A DNA stretch of 64,000 nt from Erythrobacter litoralis (GTDB lineage Bacteria; Pseudomonadota; Alphaproteobacteria; Sphingomonadales; Sphingomonadaceae). Made by a program: the position numbers and the translations under genes. This document shows, piece after piece, positions 1-8,258 of the stretch (position 1 is the first letter of the stretch; each line of letters opens with the position of its first letter). The stretch covers positions 248,001 through 312,000 of the forward strand of contig NZ_SOSI01000001.1 of NCBI RefSeq assembly GCF_029760855.1. Direction: 5' to 3'. Below the pieces are notes generated by a model. That model saw only the letters and a list, made by a program, of their open reading frames with translations. It had not been told where the DNA came from and did no database searches.

Positions 1-240
1 GGCCAGAAGATGCAGCTCAAGCTGAACTTCCTGTGTAAGGATTCGGTGCTGGCCGCACCGCTTGCCATCGAGATCGCGCGCTGCCTCGATCTTGCGCACC
101 AGCGCGGGCAAGGCGGGGTGCAGGAACAGCTCGGCCTGTTCTTCAAGCTGCCGCAGACGGCCAACGGCAATGATCCGGTCCACGGTTTCGCCGAACAGCA
201 GGCCGCGCTCGACCATTGGCTCGCGACTGAACCGGCGTGA
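1..240 (+). CDS. ino1: Inositol-3-phosphate synthase, C-terminal fragment (5' end outside window)
   Basis: The open frame enters from the left edge, and 79 codons remain before TGA at 238-240. The residues LNFLCKDSVLAAP near the start, then a GGVQEQLGLFFKLPQT stretch, match the conserved C-terminal catalytic region of the eukaryote-like class of myo-inositol-1-phosphate synthases. These enzymes use NAD to isomerise glucose-6-phosphate to inositol-3-phosphate in the cytoplasm. The stop overlaps the GTG of the next gene by 3 nt, so this is a member of the downstream operon and probably supplies its cyclitol precursor. The start and the NAD-binding half cannot be seen. The family assignment rests on this tail alone, but the motif is distinctive. 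Confidence 0.83.
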   Translation, partial: GQKMQLKLNFLCKDSVLAAPLAIEIARCLDLAHQRGQGGVQEQLGLFFKLPQTANGNDPVHGFAEQQAALDHWLATEPA

Positions 241-1136
241 GCGGAAGGCTTAGTCCCGACAAGCTGCCACCCTTACGCGAACTCGGCGATCTGAAGCGTA
301 TCTTCTCCGCCGACCGCGGAGGCTCCATCGCCGAGCGCCTGTTCGTCGACGGCTGGCGCGGGCTGGCGGCGGGCGTCGCACCGGACGAGGTGATGGCGCG
401 GGTGTGCGCGGCGGCGATTGCGGCGGGGCGTCTGGGCGACCTAGACCGGGCGAAGCTTGTCGAACTCGGCCTGGAGGACGATGCGGATGCCATCCTCGGG
501 CGTGCGTTCGACGAGATTGGCGAAGGTCTGCTCGAACCGTCCTTGGCGCAGCGGCTGCATCCGGCGCTCGCAAAGGGCGCACGCTTCGATGGCGAGCCGC
601 CTGAGTTCGCGCTGACCCTCGCGCGTCAACCGCGCGCCGGCGTCACCTGTCCGGGCAAACCGCGCATCATGCTGACCCCGGCGGAGAATCACGCCGAACA
701 TTGCATGCTGGTGACGCTGTACGGCGTGATCGCCGCGCCGTGGCAGGATGCCGATCCGACCGAGGTGTTCCTTGCCGGAATGTCGCATCATTTTCACAGC
801 GCGATGATGCCCGACAGTGGCTTTTCGGGCGAAATCCTGCTCGGCGACAAGCTCGATGCCGCGATCGGAAATGCGCGGGAAGCGGCGATGCGCGAATTGG
901 ACGAACCGCTTCTCGGGGCAATTCGCGCCGCGCTCGAGCCGATCGCGAGCGACGAAACGCCGGAAGCGCGCGCCTTCCATGTCGGCGACGTGCTCGATCG
1001 GGTGTTCGAGATCGAGCAGCATCTCACCCGCGCAGCCGTGACGATGGATCTGGTCCTCGGCGAATACGGGCTGGTTCACGATGGTCCGGTGAAGGCTTAC
1101 CACGATACCGTGTTGGCGGAGGCAGGGCTCGGGTGA
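237..1136 (+). CDS. HD-superfamily-like protein of unknown function
   Basis: 299 aa, starting at GTG 237 inside the stop of the inositol phosphate synthase gene (GTGA overlap), which implies translational coupling. The middle of the protein has N151-H152-A-E-H155, then S-H184-H185-F-H187 and D193, spaced like the metal ligands of HD-domain phosphohydrolases (for example YfbR: EH, then HD, then D). The classical HD doublet is replaced by HH. No signal peptide or membrane segment is seen. From its position between an inositol phosphate synthase and an oxidoreductase, dephosphorylation of an inositol phosphate or a later intermediate is a reasonable guess, but it is only inference. A divergent metal-dependent oxygenase of the HD fold (as in myo-inositol oxygenase) is an alternative. 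Confidence 0.6.
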   Translation: MSGRLSPDKLPPLRELGDLKRIFSADRGGSIAERLFVDGWRGLAAGVAPDEVMARVCAAAIAAGRLGDLDRAKLVELGLEDDADAILGRAFDEIGEGLLEPSLAQRLHPALAKGARFDGEPPEFALTLARQPRAGVTCPGKPRIMLTPAENHAEHCMLVTLYGVIAAPWQDADPTEVFLAGMSHHFHSAMMPDSGFSGEILLGDKLDAAIGNAREAAMRELDEPLLGAIRAALEPIASDETPEARAFHVGDVLDRVFEIEQHLTRAAVTMDLVLGEYGLVHDGPVKAYHDTVLAEAGLG

Positions 1137-2236
1137 CGTGGCTCTCGCCCCTGTCCGGCGATCCGCTCGAAGCCGATACGCCGCACTCGCTGGCGAACGG
1201 TGAAGAGCGTTGGCCGGTGGTGGAAGGCATTCCGCTCCTAAGGACAGATCGCGAGGGCTTGGTCCGCACGACGCTCGATCATCTTGATGCTGGTCGGACC
1301 GACGAAGCGCTCATCGGCCTGCTCGCCGACCAAGACGACTGGTGGACCGGCCCGACCGCCTCGGCCGACGATCTCCACGAACTTGTTTCCGGGCGCGACG
1401 ATCTGACCTTGCGGGAGGCGATGCGCCTGCTCGCCTGGGGCCCCGTCGCCGATTATTTCGCCTACCGCTGGAGCGACCCGACCTACCTTGCCGGGCTCGC
1501 CCTGATGGAAGCGCACTGGACCGCACCTGACACGGCTTTCGAACTGGCCTGCGGCATCGGCCATTACCTGCGCGAACTGACCCGCCGCGGCGTCGCGTGC
1601 CTCGGCGGCGATATCGTTTTCGCCAAATGCTGGGTGGCGAAGAACTGGGTCGCGCCGGATGCCGAATACGTGGTGTTCGATGCGGCGAGCCCGTGGCCGA
1701 TTTCAAACCGCCATTTCGATCTCGCAGTGTGTCAGGATGCGTTTTACTTCCTGCCCGAGAAAGAGCGGATTGCGGATCGCCTTCGAGCCGCCGCCGATAC
1801 GCTGCTCGTCGGCCACCTGCACAATGCGGGTGTGACGGGCGGCGCAATGGGGCCAGCGCTCGAGCCGTCCGAATGGCAGACGCTGTTCCCGCAAGCGCGG
1901 GTCTATGACGAAGACGAATTGCTCACCGCTTTGATGGAGCAGCGTGCACCGAAGCACGCAGCGTTCGAAAACAATTCCGACATCGAGGCCTGGTCCGTCG
2001 CCGAAGGAGCGGGGGAGCCGCAGCGTATCGATGCCGGCCTCGCCATGCCGGCGCCGGGCGCGAACACCCGGCGCAATCCTCTCCTGAACGGCGGCGCCGA
2101 ACCCCACTGGCCATCGGAACGATACCGCGAGGAATACGCCCGCCGCAGCTATTGGGCACAGCCGGACGAAGCGCTGCCCTTCCCCGCCGACCCGGTTCGC
2201 CTCCGCCGCGAAGTCGACCTGCCGGAGCGATGGTGA
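1133..2236 (+). CDS. Class I SAM-dependent methyltransferase with Trm112-like N-terminus
   Basis: 367 aa. The GTG at 1133 overlaps the previous stop (GTGA); longer upstream extensions of this frame lie wholly inside the previous gene and were rejected. Residues 4-37 (a P-L-S-G-D-P-L start and a WPVVEGIPLL end) resemble the small Trm112-like domain often found before methyltransferases, but without its cysteines. Motif I (FELACGIGHY, 136-145) and a following acidic strand end (GGDI) mark the Rossmann-type SAM site. A C-terminal extension rich in P, R and W is unassigned. In this operon it probably methylates the cyclitol product or an intermediate. The substrate is unknown. The next start (ATG 2236) shares one base with this stop. 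Confidence 0.72.
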   Translation: MTWLSPLSGDPLEADTPHSLANGEERWPVVEGIPLLRTDREGLVRTTLDHLDAGRTDEALIGLLADQDDWWTGPTASADDLHELVSGRDDLTLREAMRLLAWGPVADYFAYRWSDPTYLAGLALMEAHWTAPDTAFELACGIGHYLRELTRRGVACLGGDIVFAKCWVAKNWVAPDAEYVVFDAASPWPISNRHFDLAVCQDAFYFLPEKERIADRLRAAADTLLVGHLHNAGVTGGAMGPALEPSEWQTLFPQARVYDEDELLTALMEQRAPKHAAFENNSDIEAWSVAEGAGEPQRIDAGLAMPAPGANTRRNPLLNGGAEPHWPSERYREEYARRSYWAQPDEALPFPADPVRLRREVDLPERW

Positions 2237-3231
2237 TGCGCTGGGGTATTTCAGGTTTCGGCTGGGTGGCGCGCGATTACATGGCGCCCGGGATCGAAGC
2301 TGCGGGCGGCACCATCGCAGGTATCGCCGACCCTTCGCCGCAGGCACGCGCGGCGGCCGAGGCGAAAGGCTACGCGGCCTATGAAACGACCGAACAGCTG
2401 ATCGCCGAAAGCGGCTGCGAAGCGCTGTATGTCGCCACGCCAAACCATGCCCACCTCGCGCCGGTTCGCGCGGCGGCGGCGGCGGGCATTCCCGTATTGT
2501 GCGAAAAGCCGATGGCGGCGCAGCTCGGCGAAGCGGAAGCCATCGCCGCTGCGGTGGAAGGTGGCCCGCTCTACGGAACAGCCTTCGACCAGCGCCACCA
2601 CCCCGCCCACGCCGCCTTGCGCGAACAGATCGCGCAGGACGCGATCGGTCGCCCGATCGCGGCGCGGATCGTCTATGCCTGCTGGGTCGATCCGGCGTGG
2701 TCCCCCGGTGAAGAACCACACGATAACTGGCGGGCCGATCCCGAACGGGCCGGCGGCGGCGCGGTGATAGATCTTGCGCTCCACGGACTCGACCTGACGC
2801 AATACCTGCTTGGCGAGCCGTTGATTGACCTCGCCATCATGCTCCAGCGCCGCATCCACGCCTATCCGGTGGACGATGGCGGCGTCTTGTCGGGCCGCAC
2901 GGCAAGCGGAACGCTGCTGCAAAGCCATGTCGCCTATAACTGCCCCGAAGTCCTGCCCCGCCGCCGGCTGGAAGTACTGGGCGAAAAGGGCCTGCTCGCT
3001 GCGACCGACACGATGGGGCAGACGGCGGGCGGAACGCTAACCCAGCGCTGCGGCGCGAGCGGCGAGGAAACCGCCATCGCCTTCGACACCGAGACCGGCC
3101 CCTTCGCCGCGCAGGCCGCTGCCTTCGCAGCAGCAGTCGCCGGCAAACCGCACGATTTCTCCGCCGCGCGCGATCTCAATCTGATGCGCCTGTTCGACCG
3201 CGCCTACAGGGAGGCCCGTCAATGCCTTTGA
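2236..3231 (+). CDS. Gfo/Idh/MocA-family NAD(P)-dependent oxidoreductase
   Basis: 331 aa. ATG 2236 is chosen because GGAG at 2224-2227 lies 8 nt upstream; ATG 2230 is too close to it. The N-terminal Rossmann motif GISGFGWVA (4-12) is followed by the family signature EKP (90-92), whose Lys is catalytic in relatives, and by D179 and H183 in an IDLALHGLD block, matching the Asp-His pair of inositol and glucose-fructose dehydrogenases. Such enzymes oxidise a ring hydroxyl of sugars or cyclitols. Beside an inositol phosphate synthase and a TIM-barrel isomerase, an inositol- or inosose-type substrate is the leading inference. It ends with a 10-nt overlap with the next gene. Confidence 0.85.
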   Translation: MRWGISGFGWVARDYMAPGIEAAGGTIAGIADPSPQARAAAEAKGYAAYETTEQLIAESGCEALYVATPNHAHLAPVRAAAAAGIPVLCEKPMAAQLGEAEAIAAAVEGGPLYGTAFDQRHHPAHAALREQIAQDAIGRPIAARIVYACWVDPAWSPGEEPHDNWRADPERAGGGAVIDLALHGLDLTQYLLGEPLIDLAIMLQRRIHAYPVDDGGVLSGRTASGTLLQSHVAYNCPEVLPRRRLEVLGEKGLLAATDTMGQTAGGTLTQRCGASGEETAIAFDTETGPFAAQAAAFAAAVAGKPHDFSAARDLNLMRLFDRAYREARQCL

Positions 3232-4034
3232 GCTGGTTCGCTTGTGCCAATTGCGGCTTCTGGCAGCACCATTTCGCGCCGCCCGATTGCCCGGTCTGCA
3301 CCGATGTTCGCAACGACCTGCCCGAGGACGGCTGGCATTTCCTCTCCGAAGACGAGGTGCGCGAAACGCATTCCGGTGCGGCGGAGGAGGTCGCGCCCGG
3401 CCTCTGGGCCTTTACGACAACGCCCCATCTCGGCCTTGGCGGGACCGGCTGGCTGATGGTGCGCGAGGAAGGCAACGTCGCCTTCGAAGCCGCCCCCTTT
3501 TATTCGCAAGCCATGCTGGATCAGATCCGCGAGCTTGGCGGTATCACGGCGCTGGCGGCGAGCCATGCCCACGGCTATGGCGCGCTGTTCCAGCTCCAGC
3601 GTGAGTTCGAGCCGCCGGTGGTCGCGATCCAGAAGGACGATCTGCAACTCACCAAGGCGTTCCGCGTGACCGCGCCTTATGACGCCACGCTCGACCTCGC
3701 GCCGGGCCTCACATTGCATCATGTGGGCGGCCATTACGAAGGACAGGCTTGCCTTCATGACGCCACGGAGAAACGCCTGTTCTGCGGCGATATGTTCAAG
3801 GTCGATCAGATCGAAGGCCGCTCGACGCATGTTTCGAGCCACAAGGCGTTCCACAAGGACATTCCGCTGACCCACGGCGAACTCGCGCACTACCGCGAAG
3901 TGATCGCCCCGCTGGACTTCGACGCGGTCCTCACGCCCTTCGAATACGCCCCCGAGATCGGCCGCGACACCGCGCTCGCCGTGCTCGACGAAGCCCTTTC
4001 GCGCCCGCCCCAAGTCAGGAGATATGCGCTGTGA
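3222..4034 (+). CDS. Metallo-beta-lactamase-fold protein with N-terminal zinc ribbon
   Basis: 270 aa, starting at ATG 3222 and overlapping the previous gene by 10 nt. Residues 8-26 carry CxxC (C8, C11) and CxxC (C23, C26), a rubredoxin-like or zinc-ribbon knuckle. The rest is a metallo-beta-lactamase fold: H115-A-H117-G-Y-G in place of HxHxDH, H171 in GGHYEG and D190 in FCGD. The second-metal residues of the first motif are missing, so it may bind one metal or have lost hydrolysis. Its place directly before the YcaO gene suggests a partner in the same chemical step, for example sulfur handling, hydrolysis of an ester or lactone, or a scaffold role. No known product could be named. Confidence 0.78.
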   Translation: MPLSWFACANCGFWQHHFAPPDCPVCTDVRNDLPEDGWHFLSEDEVRETHSGAAEEVAPGLWAFTTTPHLGLGGTGWLMVREEGNVAFEAAPFYSQAMLDQIRELGGITALAASHAHGYGALFQLQREFEPPVVAIQKDDLQLTKAFRVTAPYDATLDLAPGLTLHHVGGHYEGQACLHDATEKRLFCGDMFKVDQIEGRSTHVSSHKAFHKDIPLTHGELAHYREVIAPLDFDAVLTPFEYAPEIGRDTALAVLDEALSRPPQVRRYAL

Positions 4035-5536
4035 AGAATACCGGTCTGCCGAGCGACCTGCCCGAAGCCGCCCGCCGCTATCTCGACGCCTTCCCGAAGG
4101 GCGAGATCGTGGCATTTCCGATCGACCCGATCGACCGGGTCGGCATCCCCGTGTGGATCGTCGCCCTGTTTCCTCAAGATCAGCCGCTGCTCGACGGTGT
4201 CATGCCCTACGGCGTCGGCTACGGTGCGGACGAGGGACAGGCGATCCTGGGCGCGATGGGCGAGATCGCGGAAATGGTCTTTCCCGCCCTCTCCCTATCG
4301 CAACGCGAGAAGGTGCGCGGTTCCTATGCCGACCTGAAAGCGAATGTCGGCGAGCGGGCTATCGCCGATCCGCTGACCCTGTGCCTACCTGCCGGGTCGC
4401 CGGTCGGGCGCGATACGGCGCTCGAATGGGTCGAGGCGGTGCGCCATGCCGACGGCTCGACCGTACTCGTGCCCATCGATCTCGCCGCCTATAATTCGGC
4501 CGAACTTTCGGATGGGTACAAGCCGTTCACGACCATCATTTCCAATGGCATGGGTGCCGGGCCGGACCGGGACTGGGCGGTCGGCCATGGTCTGTGCGAA
4601 ATCCTCCAGCGCGACGGCAACGGCTTGCTGTTCCGCGCCTTGGATCGCGGCATCGCGCTCGATCTGCCGGACGACGTGCCGCCAGTCGTGGCCGGTCTGC
4701 TCGACAAATATCGTGCCGCTGGCGTTCGCCCGATCCCCAAATTCGCAACTGACGAGTTCGGCCTCACGAATATCTACTGCGTCGGCGTCGACGAAGGCGA
4801 AGCGCCCGCCGAACCGATCATGGTCAGCTCCTGCGGCGAAGCATGCCATCCCGATGCCTATGCGGCTCTCGAAAAATGCCTCGCCGAATATGCCGCCAGC
4901 CGGGCGCGCAAGGCCTATGCTCATGGCGATGACGGCAATACGCGCCGCTTGAGCCCGGCGGGATATGTCGATCATTTCCTTGCCCAAAGCGGCGGTGCGG
5001 CGAAGAGCTCGGACAAGCGCGCGCTCGATACGATGATCGACTGGCAATCGCGCGAGGCATCGGATTTGCGCGGTTGGCTCGCGCCGAACATGCTTGCTGA
5101 AACGACCCGCAAGCCGTTCGCCGAACTGCCGCATACGCCCTGCCCCGGCCCCCGCGATCGGGGACGGATCGCCATAGAGCGCGTCAGCGATGCCGGGTTC
5201 GACGGGCTCTATGTCGATATGTCGCCCGAGGGCTGCCCCGTCTCTACCGTCAAGCTGATCGTCCCCGGCATGGAGGTGGAGACGATGAGCTATTACCGGA
5301 TCGGCGAGCGCGGTGTACGCAAACTGATGGATCTGGATAGCCCGCTCGTGCAGTTCGGCAAGCAGCGCGGCGGGCTGGAACCGGTGCGGCTGCCCCCCGA
5401 AGCGCTCGACCGGTTGGGCGGTCAGCCGATGTTCGACACGAAACTGGCGGACGAGATCGTTGGCCCGCTCTACCCGCTCTATCGCGAGCCCGAAGCGCAC
5501 CATGCCGCCGCAGCCGCACAGGCGCGCGCCGCATGA
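4031..5536 (+). CDS. YcaO-family ATP-dependent enzyme
   Basis: 501 aa, starting at GTG 4031 with a GTGA overlap. YcaO hallmarks are in order: a GYGADEGQAILGAMGEIAE block (63-81), SNGMGAG (171-177) followed by E190 in HGLCEILQRD, SSCGEACHPDAYAALEKC and EYAASR (266-291), and VPGMEVE (411-417). YcaO enzymes use ATP to activate amide oxygens, giving azolines, thioamides or amidines, mostly in RiPP peptides but sometimes on small molecules (as in 6-thioguanine synthesis). The C-terminus ends in an Ala/His-rich tail and lacks the PxPxP motif of azoline-forming cyclodehydratases. No TfuA partner, E1-like partner or precursor peptide is encoded nearby. A non-peptide substrate made by the cyclitol and sugar enzymes around it is inferred. 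Confidence 0.87.
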   Translation: MKNTGLPSDLPEAARRYLDAFPKGEIVAFPIDPIDRVGIPVWIVALFPQDQPLLDGVMPYGVGYGADEGQAILGAMGEIAEMVFPALSLSQREKVRGSYADLKANVGERAIADPLTLCLPAGSPVGRDTALEWVEAVRHADGSTVLVPIDLAAYNSAELSDGYKPFTTIISNGMGAGPDRDWAVGHGLCEILQRDGNGLLFRALDRGIALDLPDDVPPVVAGLLDKYRAAGVRPIPKFATDEFGLTNIYCVGVDEGEAPAEPIMVSSCGEACHPDAYAALEKCLAEYAASRARKAYAHGDDGNTRRLSPAGYVDHFLAQSGGAAKSSDKRALDTMIDWQSREASDLRGWLAPNMLAETTRKPFAELPHTPCPGPRDRGRIAIERVSDAGFDGLYVDMSPEGCPVSTVKLIVPGMEVETMSYYRIGERGVRKLMDLDSPLVQFGKQRGGLEPVRLPPEALDRLGGQPMFDTKLADEIVGPLYPLYREPEAHHAAAAAQARAA

Positions 5537-6363
5537 GTTTGCGCTTTGCCTATAATACCAACGGCGCGGCCAACCATCGGCTGGACGATGCGCTCGCCAT
5601 GATCGCCGACGCTGGATATGACGGCGTGGCGCTTACGCTCGATCACCAGCACCTGGATCCCTTCGGCGATGACTGGAAGGCGCGCACCGACCGGGTCCGC
5701 CGCAGGCTGGACGAACTGGGCCTTGGAAGCGTTGTCGAAACGGGCGCACGCTTCCTGCTTGATCCGCGCGCCAAGCACGAGCCAACCATGCTGCATCCCG
5801 ATCCCGAAGGGCGGGCGAAGCGGGTCGCGTTCCTCAATCGGGCGCTGGCGATCGCCGATATGCTCGGCAGCGAAACGGTGTCCTTCTGGGCGGGCGTCCC
5901 GCAAGCGGATGTGAACCCCGAACAGGCGCGCGAATACCTCGACGAATGCCTCGAACAGGTACTTGATTGCGCGGAAGAACGCGGTGTCGATGCGAGCTTC
6001 GAGCCGGAACCCGGCATGCTGATCGAAACGGTCGCCGATTACGACGGGCTTGTCGAACGTCACCCCCGCCTGAAGCTTGCGCTCGATACCGGGCATTGTC
6101 TCGTCACCGAGGATATCGATCCAGCCGATGCGGTGCGCCGGTATGAGCAGCGGCTCGGAACCGTCGCCATCGAGGATATGAAGCGAGGTGATCACACCCA
6201 CCTTCCCTTCGGCACCGGCGATATGGACGTTCCCGCTGTTCTTTCTGCGCTGGACGAGATCGGCTTCGAGCGCCTTGTCTGCGTCGAACTGTCGCGCGAA
6301 AGCCCGCGCGCGCATGACGCCATTCCGGAGTCGATCGCGTATCTGAAGGCGCGCCTGCCATGA
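5533..6363 (+). CDS. Sugar phosphate isomerase/epimerase-like TIM-barrel protein
   Basis: 276 aa, ATG 5533 (ATGA overlap with the YcaO stop). It has the xylose-isomerase-like TIM-barrel pattern: an N-terminal DALAMIADAGYDGV helix-strand, then candidate metal ligands E157/E159 (FEPEPG), D185 and H188 (LALDTGH), H221/H223 and E252 (VELSRE). Relatives include inosose isomerases and dehydratases (IolI, IolE), hydroxypyruvate isomerase and EboE-type proteins. With an inositol phosphate synthase and a Gfo/Idh oxidoreductase in the same operon, epimerisation or dehydration of an inosose is the most economical reading. This is inference, since the family is functionally broad. The stop overlaps the next ATG by 4 nt. 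Confidence 0.8.
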   Translation: MSLRFAYNTNGAANHRLDDALAMIADAGYDGVALTLDHQHLDPFGDDWKARTDRVRRRLDELGLGSVVETGARFLLDPRAKHEPTMLHPDPEGRAKRVAFLNRALAIADMLGSETVSFWAGVPQADVNPEQAREYLDECLEQVLDCAEERGVDASFEPEPGMLIETVADYDGLVERHPRLKLALDTGHCLVTEDIDPADAVRRYEQRLGTVAIEDMKRGDHTHLPFGTGDMDVPAVLSALDEIGFERLVCVELSRESPRAHDAIPESIAYLKARLP

Positions 6364-7571
6364 GGGTGTGCTTCGTCTCGCGCCGCTTCTTCCCAGCGAT
6401 CTCCGGCATGTCGATCTATGCCATCAACCTGCTGCGCCAGTTGGAGCGCGCGGGCCACGATGTGACGATGATCAGCCAGTATTACGGCGATCCCGACAAG
6501 CGCCGCGTCTATGGTGGCGGCCCGCCACCCGACGTGCCGGGGGTGAAGGTGATCGGCCTCGAAGCGCTGGGCGAGCAGGACGGCGGCGAATTCGAGCGCG
6601 ACGTGCAGACCATGATCGACACTATCGCGGCCGAACACGCCGAAAAGCCGTTCGACATCCTGCATGCGCAATATGGCTACCCCACCGGCTGGGCGACAGT
6701 GCTCGCCTCGCAGCAACTTGGCGTGCCGTGCGTCGTCTCGATCCAAGGCGGCGACGGGCACTGGGTCGGTTCGTGCTGTTCCACGCACTGCATCGCGATG
6801 GAGCGCGTGCTTGATAACGCCGGCGCGCTGCTGATCGGCGGCCAAAGCTTTGCGCGCGAGGTGCATGAACGGCTCGGCACGCCGATGGAGCGGTTTACCA
6901 TCGTGCCCGGCGCGGTCGATACGGAACGCTTCACCCCTGTCGAACCGCGAAAGTCTGGCGAACCGGTCCGCATGTTCTATCACGGCCGCGTCGACCGCCG
7001 CAAAGGCGTGCTCGATATGCTCCATGCCCTGCCGAAGGTCGAAGGCGACTGGCGCTGCACTGTATCAGGTATCGGCCCCGATACCGATGCGGCGCAGGCG
7101 CTGGCAAAGGACTTGGGGCTGACCGACCGTGTAACGTTCAGCGGCTATGCCGAATATGCCGATGTTCCCGAACTCTACCGCGCACACGACCTGTTCGTCT
7201 CGCCGACCTATGCGGAGGGGTTCTCCAACACCATCCTCGAAGCGATGGCGAGCCGGCATGCGATCCTTTCATGCAATTCGGTCGGCGTTGTCGATTGCCT
7301 GAGGGACGGCGAGAACGGGTTGTTGATCGAAGCGGGAGATATCGAGGCGCAGGTCGAAGCGCTGACCCGGCTGGTAACCGATGATGCCTTGCGCGAACGG
7401 CTCGCCGAAAATGCGCTGGAGGAATGCCGCCGGGTCTATAGCTGGGATGCGGTCGGCCGGCAGATCATGGATATCTATGCCGATCTTTCAGGCGGCGCCC
7501 CTGCAAGCGGCGTCGATCCGCACATCCCGATCGCGGAGTGCCGCTTCCGCGCCGAACCGCACCTGCTGTGA
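6360..7571 (+). CDS. GT4-family (GT-B fold) glycosyltransferase
   Basis: 403 aa, ATG 6360 (ATGA overlap). The N-terminus VCFVSRRFFPAISGMSIYAINLL is a typical GT4 acceptor-domain start. The donor side has MFYHGRVDRRKG (about 205-215) and the E-x7-E motif of retaining GT-B enzymes at 286-294 (EGFSNTILE). There is an unusual C139-C140-x3-C144 cluster after IQGGDGHW. The fold and the following PIG-L deacetylase recall MshA/MshB of mycothiol and BshA/BshB of bacillithiol synthesis, in which an N-acetylglucosaminyl group is transferred to inositol phosphate or malate and then deacetylated. The acceptor and donor cannot be read from the sequence. Lipopolysaccharide glycosylation is a less likely alternative given the neighbours. 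Confidence 0.85.
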   Translation: MRVCFVSRRFFPAISGMSIYAINLLRQLERAGHDVTMISQYYGDPDKRRVYGGGPPPDVPGVKVIGLEALGEQDGGEFERDVQTMIDTIAAEHAEKPFDILHAQYGYPTGWATVLASQQLGVPCVVSIQGGDGHWVGSCCSTHCIAMERVLDNAGALLIGGQSFAREVHERLGTPMERFTIVPGAVDTERFTPVEPRKSGEPVRMFYHGRVDRRKGVLDMLHALPKVEGDWRCTVSGIGPDTDAAQALAKDLGLTDRVTFSGYAEYADVPELYRAHDLFVSPTYAEGFSNTILEAMASRHAILSCNSVGVVDCLRDGENGLLIEAGDIEAQVEALTRLVTDDALRERLAENALEECRRVYSWDAVGRQIMDIYADLSGGAPASGVDPHIPIAECRFRAEPHLL

Positions 7572-8257
7572 ACCGCATCCTCGCCATTTCGCCGCATCTC
7601 GACGATGCCGCGTTTTCGGCGGGCGGCTATCTGGCCAGCCGGGAGCGGGCCGGAGACGAAGTGACGATCCTCACCTGCTTCACCGGCAATGTCGAACAAC
7701 CCGAAGGCTTTGCGCTCGCCTGCCAGCTCGACAAGGGTCTGGGGCCGGACGTCGATTACATGGCCCTGCGCCGCGCCGAGGACGAAGCGGCCTGCGCCGT
7801 CATTGGGGCAAAGCCGATACACCTCCCCTTCCTCGAAGCGCCGCATCGCGGCTACGACAGCGCCCCCGCCCTCTTCGCCGGATCGCATGAGGACGACGAT
7901 ATCGTCGAACGGCTTCGCACCGCCATCGCCGAACAGGTCGAAGAACTGCAGCCCGACGCGGTCCTCGGTCCGCTTTGTATCGGCGATCATGTCGACCACC
8001 ATGCCGTGCGCGAGGCGATGGTAGACCTTCCGGGCGTGTTGCTTTGGGAAGACTGGCCATATCTCGACCGGTCCGAATACACCCCATCGAGCCCGCCGGC
8101 CTTTGTGCATGAATTAAGCGACTACGACCGCATCCAGCGCCTTGCCATGTGTCGCTGTTTCGCGTCGCAGCTGGGCTTCCAGTTCGGCGGAGAGGATGCA
8201 TTGGCGAAGCGCACTGCCGCCATCTCGTCCGAGCGCTTCTACGCGCCGTCCCCATAA
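7568..8257 (+). CDS. PIG-L-family N-acetylglucosaminyl deacetylase (MshB/BshB-like)
   Basis: 229 aa. The start is GTG 7568, inside the stop of the glycosyltransferase (GTGA overlap); an upstream ATG at 7538 would overlap it far more. Metal-binding signatures of the family are intact: PHLDDAAFSAGG (9-20), with the catalytic Asp in the HxDD motif, and GDHVDHHAV (139-147). PIG-L enzymes are zinc-dependent and remove the acetyl group from GlcNAc linked to inositol, malate or lipid acceptors. Coming immediately after a GT4 enzyme and eight genes after an inositol phosphate synthase, it fits deacetylation of a GlcNAc-cyclitol pseudodisaccharide. It is the last gene of the operon, and its stop runs directly into the terminator. 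Confidence 0.88.
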   Translation: MNRILAISPHLDDAAFSAGGYLASRERAGDEVTILTCFTGNVEQPEGFALACQLDKGLGPDVDYMALRRAEDEAACAVIGAKPIHLPFLEAPHRGYDSAPALFAGSHEDDDIVERLRTAIAEQVEELQPDAVLGPLCIGDHVDHHAVREAMVDLPGVLLWEDWPYLDRSEYTPSSPPAFVHELSDYDRIQRLAMCRCFASQLGFQFGGEDALAKRTAAISSERFYAPSP

Positions 8258-8258
8258 A

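Noticed and set aside
5533..6363. An Ebo metabolite-transport cluster because of the TIM-barrel protein
   Set aside because: EboA, UbiA-like EboC, TatD-like EboB and EboD-like genes are not in the window, so the resemblance is only to the barrel fold.
1..8257. A standard mycothiol or bacillithiol gene set
   Set aside because: The inositol synthase, glycosyltransferase and deacetylase recall it, but no cysteine ligase (MshC) or acetyltransferase (MshD) and no BshC gene are present, and YcaO, MBL and methyltransferase genes are not part of those pathways.
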